NCBI GenBank assembly: GCA_947458305.1
Contig: CANGZO010000067.1
Span: 1-10,574, forward strand
Reading direction: 5' to 3'
Source of the DNA: Comamonadaceae bacterium
GTDB taxonomy: Bacteria; Pseudomonadota; Gammaproteobacteria; Burkholderiales; Burkholderiaceae_C
DNA length: 10,574 nt
Below the pieces are notes generated by a model that saw nothing but the letters and a program-made list of their open reading frames with translations, searched no databases and was not told where the DNA came from. Positions 1 through 5,835 of the stretch are shown one piece after another (position 1 is the stretch's first letter; every line of letters begins with the position of its first letter). The translations under genes and the position numbers were made by a program.

Positions 1-867
1 CGCCGCGCTGGTGGTGATCAAACCATTTTGCGAATGCATGGCCGTGTGGCCCGTGTGCATGAGCATGAAGCAGCCGGTGCCATAGGTGTTTTTGGCCATG
101 CCCGCGCCAAAGCACGCTTGGCCAAACAAAGCGCTTTGTTGGTCGCCCGCCACCCCGCCGATCGTGATGGCGTGGCCCAGCAGCTGCGGGCGCACCTGGC
201 CATACACCGCGCTAGAGGCTTGCACCGTGGGCATCATGGCGGGCGGGATGCGCAAGGCCGCCAGCAACTCGGTATCCCAAGTGTGGGTGTGGATGTTGAA
301 CAGCATCGTGCGCGAGGCGTTGCTCACATCGGTGGCGTGCACCGCGCCACCGCTCAGCTGCCACATCAGCCAGCTGTCTACTGTGCCAAACAACAGCTCG
401 CCACGCTCGGCTTGGGCGCGGGCGTTGGGCACGTTGTCCAACAGCCATTGCAGTTTGGTGCCAGAAAAATACGCGTCCACCAGCAAGCCGGTTTTGGCCT
501 GGATCGTGTCCGCCAGCCCTTGTTCGCGCAGGGCCACGCAAGCCGGCTCGGTGCGGCGGTCTTGCCACACGATGGCGTTGTGAATCGGCTGGCCCGTGCC
601 TTTGTGCCACACCACCGTGGTTTCGCGTTGGTTGGTGATGCCCAGCGCCGACACTTGGGCTGCGCTGATGCCGCTCTTCGCCAGCGCCTCAACAGCCGTG
701 GCCAGCTGGGTTTGCCAAATCTGCATCGGGTCGTGCTCCACCCAGCCGGGCTGGGGGTAGATCTGCGTGATCTCTTGCTGCGCCATGGCCATGATCTGAC
801 CCTGAGCGTTGAAAACAATGCTGCGCGAACTGGAAGTGCCTTGATCGAGGGCGAGAAGGTAAGTCAT
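1..867 (-). CDS. glpK: Glycerol kinase, N-terminal 289 residues (cut by left window edge)
   Basis: Phosphorylates glycerol to sn-glycerol-3-phosphate with ATP in the cytosol, trapping glycerol taken up by diffusion. The reading frame runs open from ATG at 867 to base 1, giving 289 of the roughly 500 residues usual for the family. FGGY-kinase features are in order: the N-terminal phosphate loop LALDQGTSSSR (residues 5-15), PGWVEHDP (40-47), GITNQRET (76-83) with Arg81 and Glu82 as likely glycerol contacts, YFSGTK (133-138) with Tyr133, NASRTMLFNI (183-192), and GGVAGDQQSALFG (237-249) with Asp242 as the expected catalytic base. The last visible part, KNTYGTGCFMLM, is also canonical. The ATG at 867 places the phosphate loop at the family's usual distance from the N terminus, although no clear Shine-Dalgarno precedes it. 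It diverges from glpD, whose product consumes its product. Nothing looks broken; truncation is only the window edge. Confidence 0.97.
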   Translation of the reverse strand, partial: MTYLLALDQGTSSSRSIVFNAQGQIMAMAQQEITQIYPQPGWVEHDPMQIWQTQLATAVEALAKSGISAAQVSALGITNQRETTVVWHKGTGQPIHNAIVWQDRRTEPACVALREQGLADTIQAKTGLLVDAYFSGTKLQWLLDNVPNARAQAERGELLFGTVDSWLMWQLSGGAVHATDVSNASRTMLFNIHTHTWDTELLAALRIPPAMMPTVQASSAVYGQVRPQLLGHAITIGGVAGDQQSALFGQACFGAGMAKNTYGTGCFMLMHTGHTAMHSQNGLITTSAA

Positions 868-911
868 GGGCGTATCGAACCATAATCTGTGGGATCAAGC
901 CACTTTAATCC
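868..911. promoter_or_regulatory. 44-bp divergent glpK/glpD intergenic region
   Basis: This is the whole gap between the two start codons. A CATAAT hexamer at 881-886 (plus strand) could serve as a -10 for glpD, but no good -35 stands at 16-18 bp. On the minus strand, 884-874 reads TATGGTTCGAT, which resembles the E. coli GlpR half-site TATGTTCGAT with one extra G; no full palindrome is present. No strong ribosome-binding site is visible for either gene. Promoter elements must overlap the opposing coding sequence or the leaders must be very short. The assignments inside the gap are weak; the gap itself is certain. Confidence 0.35.
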
Positions 912-2504
912 ATGCAGACCCCACCCCCACTTGCACCACCCCTGCCCACCCGCCGAGCTGACCTCGTGGCGCAGTTGCAGGCCGACACCGTCTATGACCT
1001 GGCCGTTGTGGGCGGTGGCGCCACGGGCTTGGGTTTGGCCTTGGACGCGGCCTCGCGCGGTTACCGTGTGGTCTTGGTGGAATCCGATGACTTTGCCAAA
1101 GGCACCTCTTCGCGGTCGACCAAATTGGTGCACGGCGGCGTGCGGTATTTGGCCCAAGGCCAGCTCGACCTGGTGCGCGAAGCCTTGCACGAGCGCAGCA
1201 CCTTGCTGCGCAACGCCCCGCACCTGGCCCAAGCGCTGCCCTTTGTCATGCCCACCTATGCCTGGTGGGAAAAGCCGTTTTACGGCATCGGCCTCAAGCT
1301 GTACGACGCCTTGGCAGGCGCATCCGGCTTGGGGCGTACCGAGTTTTTGTCGCGCCAAGACACGCTGGCCAGCTTGCCAACGGTGCAAGCTGCGGGCTTG
1401 TGTGGCGGCGTGAAGTATTGGGACGGGCAGTTCAACGATGCCAAGCTGGCGCTGGCGCTGGCGCGCAGTGCAGCGAGCCAAGGGGCCTTGCTGCTCAACC
1501 GCATGCGGGCCGAACGCCTGCTCTACACCGAAGGCCAAGTGTCTGGCTTGCAATGCACCGACACCCTCACCAGCCAAACACACGAGATTCAGGCGCGTTG
1601 CGTGGTCAATGCCACGGGGGTGTGGGTGGATGCGCTGCGCGAGCAAGACGGCAGCACACAAGTCATGGTGGCCCCCAGTCAGGGCGTGCACCTGGTGGTG
1701 GATAAAAGTTTTTGGCCCAACCCTGAGGCCCTGATGGTGCCCAAAACCGCCGATGGCCGCGTGCTGTTTGCCGTGCCCTGGTTGGGCCAAGTGATCTTGG
1801 GCACCACCGACACACCGCGTGACGATTTGGCGCGCGAGCCTTTGGCTTTTGAAGCCGAAATCGACTTCATCCTGCAAGAGTCTGCGCGCTATTTGAAGCG
1901 CGCACCGGGGCGCCCAGATGTCAAAAGCATTTGGGTCGGTTTGCGTCCCTTGGTCAAACCGCCGCAAAGCGATGGCGACAACACCAAAGCCCTGAGCCGC
2001 GAACACACCGTGGTCGTCAGCCGTTCGGGCCTGGTCACGGTGACCGGCGGCAAATGGACCACCTACCGTGCGATGGCCGAAGACGTGCTGCAAAAGTGTG
2101 TGGACCACGCACGCCTGCTGCCACGCGGACCGGCACAAACCGCGCACCTGCCACTGGTAGGGGCGGTGGGTGCGGGGGCGGGGGCTGGCCCCGCGGTGTC
2201 CTTGGGCGAGCCCGAAGGTGCGCACAGCTATGGCAACGAACAAACCTGGCTGGCCCAACTGCCCGGCGCCAATCACTGGCTGACCCCGAGCCTGAGCGAA
2301 GCCATGGTGCGCTTTGCGGCCCGCTACGAATACGCACTGAGCGTGGAAGACGTGTTGGCCCGCCGATCCCGATTGCTTTTTTTAGATGCCCGATTGGCCG
2401 CGCAAACTGCGCCTGCCGTAGGCGATATCTTGCACTCCGAAACCGGACTCGACCCCGATGTGCAGGGCTTTTTGAAGCTGGCGGCGCAATACCGCTTGGA
2501 CTGA
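912..2504 (+). CDS. glpD: Aerobic glycerol-3-phosphate dehydrogenase (FAD, quinone-linked)
   Basis: Oxidises sn-glycerol-3-phosphate to dihydroxyacetone phosphate and passes electrons through FAD to the quinone pool at the inner membrane face. The product is 530 residues against about 500 for E. coli GlpD. The N-terminal Rossmann dinucleotide motif is VVGGGATGLGLALDAASRG (residues 32-50), followed by the acidic ribose-binding end of strand 2 (VES, 56-58). The family signature TSSRSTKLVHGGVRYL follows at 65-80. VTGGKWTTYR near residues 376-387 is the second FAD-contacting segment, and EYALSVEDVLARR opens the C-terminal all-helical domain. The first 25 residues are a Pro-rich leader absent from short homologues, but no other in-frame start fits better before the Rossmann strand. 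A Gly/Ala-rich stretch (about residues 415-428, from position 2158) looks like a linker insertion. The neighbour is divergent glpK, consistent with a glycerol regulon. Confidence 0.96.
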   Translation: MQTPPPLAPPLPTRRADLVAQLQADTVYDLAVVGGGATGLGLALDAASRGYRVVLVESDDFAKGTSSRSTKLVHGGVRYLAQGQLDLVREALHERSTLLRNAPHLAQALPFVMPTYAWWEKPFYGIGLKLYDALAGASGLGRTEFLSRQDTLASLPTVQAAGLCGGVKYWDGQFNDAKLALALARSAASQGALLLNRMRAERLLYTEGQVSGLQCTDTLTSQTHEIQARCVVNATGVWVDALREQDGSTQVMVAPSQGVHLVVDKSFWPNPEALMVPKTADGRVLFAVPWLGQVILGTTDTPRDDLAREPLAFEAEIDFILQESARYLKRAPGRPDVKSIWVGLRPLVKPPQSDGDNTKALSREHTVVVSRSGLVTVTGGKWTTYRAMAEDVLQKCVDHARLLPRGPAQTAHLPLVGAVGAGAGAGPAVSLGEPEGAHSYGNEQTWLAQLPGANHWLTPSLSEAMVRFAARYEYALSVEDVLARRSRLLFLDARLAAQTAPAVGDILHSETGLDPDVQGFLKLAAQYRLD

Positions 2505-2515
2505 ATCAACCGAAA

Positions 2516-2623
2516 CTATGCAAGCACCCTGTTGAGCTGGAAAACCACGCTCATGGGTTGGCCGCCTTGGTGGGATTCGTAGAGCACGCGGCTGGCAATC
2601 AATCTGGCAGTGAGGTGTAGCTC
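2516..2623 (-). pseudogene. Remnant of an unidentified gene (35 codons before a TAG stop)
   Basis: In the gap between convergent glpD and the phosphoesterase gene, the minus strand holds an open stretch bounded upstream by TAA (2626-2624) and ended by TAG (2518-2516). It reads like real protein: LTARLIASRVLYESHQGG, then QPMSVVFQLNRVLA. Most third positions are G or C, as in the neighbouring genes. There is no ATG at its head; the only early alternative start is TTG at 2602, and the sequence just upstream (2627-2659) is AT-rich and non-coding. The simplest reading is the surviving 3' end of a gene whose body was deleted or displaced when the present neighbours arrived. A 28-residue TTG-initiated small protein is the alternative. 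I do not recognise the family. Confidence 0.4.
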
Positions 2624-2659
2624 TTATCTGGTCTCTTTAAGTTTTGGTTATGGCCCCAT

Positions 2660-3331
2660 TCAAGGCCACGTCATCACCCCCCGCAGCCCCACCCCAAAGC
2701 TCTGAAAACCTTGCGCGTCCCATTGGGCGCTGCTGTCAATGTTGTCGTGCTGGTGGCCGTGCACCGTCATGCGAACGCCCATGCGGCGGGCCAGTGTGTC
2801 CAGCGCTTTGAATCCGTGTTCGTGGTAGCCGGGCGCTTCGTGGGTGATGAGGATGTCGGCTTGCAGTGTGGCCAGTTGTTCCACCTCGTCGGGGTAGATG
2901 GTGGACCAGTGCTTGAGGTGCACGCCGCCTTGCCAGCGGTCTTGGTGCGGCGTCACGCGGGCGTGCGCTTCGCGGTTGCGAAACTTGGGCGCTTGCTGGT
3001 CTTTGGGGTACCACACCGCACCGCGAAACACACCGCCCAGCCCGGCGATGCGCGTGCCGCAAGGCAGCCTGACCACACGGCCGTGCAGGCTGCGCTCGCT
3101 CACATCGTCGTGCCACACGTTGCCAAAGTTGTCCGCATGGTCGGTGTCGTGGTTGCCGTGGATGAACCAGACCCGCTCCCAAATCGCTTCCAGCTCGATG
3201 TGCAGCGGCCGTGCCGGCTCCAAGTCGCCCAGCAGGATGACGGCACGGGCGCCGGTTTGCTCAGCCGCATCGATGATGTGCTGCCATTGGCCGTGCGGGT
3301 CGCCGCAGAAGAGGATGGGGCCGGGGTGCAT
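2660..3331 (-). CDS. Calcineurin-like metallophosphoesterase, 223 aa
   Basis: Predicted cytosolic two-metal phosphoesterase; the substrate cannot be read from sequence. Metal-ligand motifs come in family order: GDPHG (residues 10-14, Asp11 and His13), GDLEP (35-39, Asp36), GNHD (59-62, Asn60 and His61), a lone His in ITHEAPG (His164), and VHGHQH (190-195, His193 and His195). All ligands needed for a binuclear site appear present. The second motif lacks the usual DRG ending seen in ApaH and PP1-type enzymes, which argues against simply calling it a diadenosine tetraphosphatase. No signal peptide or membrane segment is visible. The ATG at 3331 puts the first motif at residue 10, typical for the fold; the ribosome-binding site is weak. 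It lies 23 bp downstream of the DUF4143 ATPase gene on the same strand, so the two may be cotranscribed. It converges with glpD. Confidence 0.88.
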   Translation of the reverse strand: MHPGPILFCGDPHGQWQHIIDAAEQTGARAVILLGDLEPARPLHIELEAIWERVWFIHGNHDTDHADNFGNVWHDDVSERSLHGRVVRLPCGTRIAGLGGVFRGAVWYPKDQQAPKFRNREAHARVTPHQDRWQGGVHLKHWSTIYPDEVEQLATLQADILITHEAPGYHEHGFKALDTLARRMGVRMTVHGHQHDNIDSSAQWDAQGFQSFGVGLRGVMTWP

Positions 3332-3354
3332 GGGCGAAGTCCGTGCCTTGTGGT

Positions 3355-4533
3355 TCAGTTGGGGTTGAGCAATTCGAGCATGCCTTGCAAGCCAATGGCC
3401 TGTGCGCCTTGTCGCAGGCTGAAACGCTCGTTACCCGGGTAGACCACGAAGCGCTGGGTGATGCCCAGATCATCACACGCTTGTTTGAACCCTCGCTCGG
3501 GGGATGGCGCACTGGATCGTTTGACCTCGATCGCGATGTCGGGTTGCCCGCCGCGTTCAAACAGCAGGTCAATTTCAGCACCATCGTGGGTGCGATAAAA
3601 GTAAGGTTTGAGCGATGGGCCGGCCTGTGTAATCAGTGTTTCCAGCACAAAGCCCTCGTAGCTGGCGCCTGCAACGGGGTGACCCAGCACGTCGTTTTCG
3701 TTTTTCAGGCCCAGCAAAGCATGCACCAGGCCGCTGTCGCGCACAAACACTTTGGGCGTCTTGACCAAGCGTTTGCCCACATTGGCAAACCAGGGTTGAA
3801 GTCGGCGCACCAAGTGCAGGTCGGTGAGCAGGTCGATGTAGCGGCCTACGGTCGGTGCACTGACACCCAGGCTGGCTGCCAATTGCGCTTGATTGATTTG
3901 GCCGCCTTGTTGGTGCGCCAGCATGGTCCACAGACGGCCCAGTGTTTCGGCAGGCATCCGGGGGGCAAACATGGGCACGTCCCGTTCCAAATAAGAGCGG
4001 ATGAAGTCTTGCCGCCACGCCATGCTGTGCGCATCGTCTTGCGCCAGCAAACTGTCCGGAAAGCCGCCCCGGTTCCACAAAACAGATTCAGACAGGCCTG
4101 CAGGGATGGCTTCGCTCAAGTTGATGGCATGCATGTCCAGATAGGCCACTCGACCGGCCAGGGTTTCTGAAGATTGCTGCATCAGTTCCATAGCGGCCGA
4201 GCCCAAGAGCAAAAAATGGCCGTAACGCTGACCAGCCGCACGCCTTTCGTCAATGAGCCCGCGAAGGACGGCAAAAAGCTCTGGCACGCGGTGGATTTCA
4301 TCGATGACGACGAGCTTGGGGGCTTGTGCCCGCAAATAGGTTTCGGGGTCTTCCAAGCGGCGGCGATCTGAGGGAAGTTCCAGATCCAGGTACACCGCGC
4401 TTTGGGGCCAATCGGCCGCAAGTTGACGCGCAAGCGTGGTTTTTCCCACCTGACGGGGCCCGAGCAATACCGCAGCGGGCACGCCGGAGCTGAGCCTTTG
4501 GTGGACAATGGAGGCGATTTGTCGATTAATCAT
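3355..4533 (-). CDS. AAA_14/DUF4143-family ATPase with C-terminal nuclease-like motif, 392 aa
   Basis: An ATP-binding protein of the widespread, poorly understood AAA_14 plus DUF4143 family; its biological role is unknown. The Walker A motif is GPRQVGKTT (residues 25-33), Walker B is LVVIDEIH (74-81), and a sensor-1-like strand FLLLGSA spans 107-113. The middle region (about 170-300) is the DUF4143 part, which includes a helix-turn-helix-like segment around LAASLGVSAPTVGRYIDLL. Near the C terminus, GAEIDLLF (Glu320, Asp322) followed by IAIEVKR (Glu336, Lys338) matches the core of a PD-(D/E)xK nuclease fold, a known feature of this family; catalysis is not proven. About 390 residues is normal length, and the N-terminal MINRQIASIVHQRL is typical, which supports the ATG at 4533. 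It diverges from the exonuclease gene (101-bp gap) and precedes the phosphoesterase. Such genes move between genomes often, and the family has also been discussed in restriction- or toxin-like contexts, so a housekeeping role should not be assumed. Confidence 0.9.
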   Translation of the reverse strand: MINRQIASIVHQRLSSGVPAAVLLGPRQVGKTTLARQLAADWPQSAVYLDLELPSDRRRLEDPETYLRAQAPKLVVIDEIHRVPELFAVLRGLIDERRAAGQRYGHFLLLGSAAMELMQQSSETLAGRVAYLDMHAINLSEAIPAGLSESVLWNRGGFPDSLLAQDDAHSMAWRQDFIRSYLERDVPMFAPRMPAETLGRLWTMLAHQQGGQINQAQLAASLGVSAPTVGRYIDLLTDLHLVRRLQPWFANVGKRLVKTPKVFVRDSGLVHALLGLKNENDVLGHPVAGASYEGFVLETLITQAGPSLKPYFYRTHDGAEIDLLFERGGQPDIAIEVKRSSAPSPERGFKQACDDLGITQRFVVYPGNERFSLRQGAQAIGLQGMLELLNPN

Positions 4534-4634
4534 TCCCGTAAATCATACATCAGGTGTTCGATTTGCGGGGTTAATTTATTTTAGCGATGGCGTGAGACAA
4601 GCTAGCATTGACGCAAACACCTGTATTTCTACCC
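4534..4634. promoter_or_regulatory. AT-rich divergent intergenic region, ATPase/exonuclease
   Basis: About 100 bp separate the ATPase ATG (4533) from the exonuclease ATG (4635), and part of it (4570-4583) is far richer in A and T than the flanking genes, as expected for promoters in a GC-rich genome. A TATGAT hexamer on the minus strand (4547-4542) is a good -10 match. It would place the transcript start almost on the ATPase ATG, implying a leaderless or nearly leaderless mRNA, and it lacks a matching -35. No convincing promoter pair is seen for the exonuclease. Confidence 0.3.
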
Positions 4635-5246
4635 ATGACCCCCATCGCCATCATCGACTTCGAAACCACCGGGATCTCGCCCAATATGGGAGACCGCGCC
4701 ACCGAGGTGGCCATCGTCATGCTCGAAGGCGGGCAAGTGGTAGACCGTTACCAGAGCCTGATGAACGCCGGGGTGCGGGTGAACAGCTTCATCACCCAGC
4801 TCACCGGTATCACCAACGAGATGGTGCAAGCCGCGCCAGCTGCCGAGCAGGTGATGCGCGAGGCGGCCCGCTTTGTGGGCGGGCGGCCCATGGTGGCGCA
4901 CAACGCGGCCTTTGACAAAAAGTTTTGGCAGGCCGAGCTGGCGCGTTGCGGGCAAGACGGCGGGCACGCCTTTGCCTGCACTCTGCTGCTGTCGCGCCGC
5001 CTGTACCCGCAAGCGCCCAACCACAAGCTGGGCACGTTGGCCGCGCTGCACCATTTGCCCTCGTCGGGCCGTGCCCACCGGGCCTTGGCCGATGCCGAGA
5101 TGGCCGCGCATTTGCTGGCGCAGATGCAGCACGACCTGAAAACCCGTTACGGCTGCACTCAGGCCGACCACGCTTTGCTGATGGGCCTGCAACGCACCAG
5201 CCGCCATCAGGTGGGGCCGTATTTGAAGCAGCGGGCGCAGGGCTAA
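4635..5246 (+). CDS. DEDDh 3'-5' exonuclease (DnaQ-like), 203 aa
   Basis: Single-domain 3'-5' exonuclease of the DnaQ/RNase T superfamily, which removes nucleotides from 3' ends using two metal ions. The four acidic ligands and the general base are all visible: Asp8 and Glu10 in IIDFETTG, Asp94 in AHNAAFD (88-94), and His148 with Asp153 in AHRALADAE (147-155). That spacing defines the DEDDh subtype. At 203 residues it lacks the C-terminal tail by which the polymerase III epsilon subunit binds alpha, so it is more likely an accessory proofreading or repair exonuclease than replicative DnaQ; RNA turnover is also possible. I chose ATG at 4635 because it puts the first beta strand directly at the N terminus. 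A TTG at 4608 in the same frame, with a weak GAGA upstream, would add nine residues. It converges with the Lrp-type gene, 19 bp apart. Confidence 0.9.
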   Translation: MTPIAIIDFETTGISPNMGDRATEVAIVMLEGGQVVDRYQSLMNAGVRVNSFITQLTGITNEMVQAAPAAEQVMREAARFVGGRPMVAHNAAFDKKFWQAELARCGQDGGHAFACTLLLSRRLYPQAPNHKLGTLAALHHLPSSGRAHRALADAEMAAHLLAQMQHDLKTRYGCTQADHALLMGLQRTSRHQVGPYLKQRAQG

Positions 5247-5265
5247 AAGCCCCACACCCTCACCT

Positions 5266-5733
5266 TCACCCCAAACCCAGCGGCAGCGCCGTCTTGTAGC
5301 GCACCTGCTTGAGCGCAAAACTGGAGCGGATTTTTTCGACGCCCGGAATCGGTGAGAGCTGCTCCAGGATGAAGCGCTCCAGCGCCGCCATGTCGCGCAC
5401 GGCCACGCGCAACAAATAGTCGCTGTCGCCGGTCATCAAATAGCACTCCATCACTTCGTCGTGCCGTGCGATGTGGGCCTCAAAGTCGGCCAGGGTGGCT
5501 TTGCTTTGGGTCTTGAGGCTGATCGAGATGAAGACCGTCAGGCCCAGCCCCAGCGCCGCTGCGCTGGCCAGCGCCACGTAACGCTGGATCACGCCGCTCG
5601 ACTCCAAGGCCTTCACGCGGGCCAGGCACGGCGAGGGCGACAGGCCAATGCGTTTGGCCAGCGTCACGTTGGACAGCGAGCCGTCGCGCTGCAGTTCGTC
5701 GAGTATCTTCAAATCCAAGTTGTCCAGAATCAT
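5266..5733 (-). CDS. Lrp/AsnC-family transcriptional regulator, 155 aa
   Basis: DNA-binding regulator that typically senses an amino acid or 2-oxoacid through its C-terminal RAM domain. The N-terminal half begins LDNLDLKILDELQRDG and contains the helix-turn-helix (about residues 20-48: LAKRIGLSPSPCLARVKALE, with the SPSPC turn diagnostic of the family). The C-terminal ligand/oligomerisation domain follows, including MTGDSDYLLRV and the later PGVEKIRSSFALKQVRYKTALPL. Length is typical (about 150-165). The ATG at 5733 is supported by a GGAA 8 nt upstream. It is divergent from an E1 dehydrogenase gene, and regulators of this family commonly control the adjacent divergent gene. The specific ligand is unknown. 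Autoregulation plus control of the E1 gene is inferred from the shared 102-bp region holding an Lrp-box-like sequence. Confidence 0.95.
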   Translation of the reverse strand: MILDNLDLKILDELQRDGSLSNVTLAKRIGLSPSPCLARVKALESSGVIQRYVALASAAALGLGLTVFISISLKTQSKATLADFEAHIARHDEVMECYLMTGDSDYLLRVAVRDMAALERFILEQLSPIPGVEKIRSSFALKQVRYKTALPLGLG

Positions 5734-5741
5734 GTGCTGAA

Positions 5742-5745
5742 TTCC
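5742..5745 (-). promoter_or_regulatory. Probable Shine-Dalgarno of the Lrp/AsnC gene
   Basis: The minus strand reads GGAA ending 8 nt before the ATG at 5733 (GGAATTCAGCAC then ATG). Spacing and sequence are acceptable and support this start codon. Confidence 0.45.
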
Positions 5746-5754
5746 AATTTATTT

Positions 5755-5769
5755 CGGCATATTGTGCTT
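5755..5769. promoter_or_regulatory. Candidate Lrp-box operator between regulator and E1 genes
   Basis: The plus-strand sequence CGGCATATTGTGCTT agrees with the E. coli Lrp consensus YAGHAWATTWTDCTR at 12 of 15 positions by eye, and its reverse complement agrees at 11 of 15. It is bracketed by a TTATTT (5749-5754) and AAATAA (5771-5776) inverted repeat centred on the same point to within a base. It lies 21 bp upstream of the regulator ATG, where binding would block or alter regulator transcription, and 66 bp upstream of the E1 ATG, a plausible activation position. The family match is observed; function is inferred. Confidence 0.5.
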
Positions 5770-5782
5770 CAAATAAGGTTTC

Positions 5783-5808
5783 GCGTAATCCAAATACGCA
5801 GCATATGC
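5783..5808. repeat. Short inverted repeats upstream of the E1 gene
   Basis: GCGTA (5783-5787) and TACGC (5795-5799) form a perfect 5-bp inverted repeat with 7 bp between the arms. A perfect 8-bp palindrome GCATATGC follows at 5801-5808. Both lie between the candidate Lrp box and the E1 start, where a second regulator dimer or the E1 promoter would sit. They are short enough to occur by chance. Confidence 0.3.
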
Positions 5809-5835
5809 GCCACGCTGCCCGGTACAGTCAAATGC

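Noticed and set aside
28..885. Plus-strand open frame opposite glpK
   Set aside because: The minus strand reads as glycerol kinase residue by residue, so this frame is antisense shadow.
864..2276. Long minus-strand open frame (470 codons) opposite glpD
   Set aside because: It is antisense to a clearly conserved enzyme, and its composition (rich in Gln, His, Gly, Ala, Arg) is the typical shadow of a GC-rich gene. No domain is recognisable.
2561..2592. GCCGC ... GCGGC inverted repeat downstream of glpD
   Set aside because: Five-bp arms with 22 bp between them, inside a coding-like remnant, are expected by chance in GC-rich DNA.
2651..2668. TGGCC-N8-GGCCA hairpin as terminator of glpD or the phosphoesterase gene
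   Set aside because: A stem of only 5 bp, an 8-nt loop and no T-tract on either side; it also overlaps the phosphoesterase stop codon.
5802..5831. TTGACT (5831-5826, minus) plus CATATG as a regulator promoter
   Set aside because: The -35 is good, but the -10 matches only 3 of 6 positions and it sits far upstream. Too weak to list as a promoter.
5461..5835. N-terminal extension of the E1 frame (125 more codons)
   Set aside because: It is antisense to the Lrp/AsnC gene and crosses the intergenic region. AceE homology starts at the ATG at 5836.
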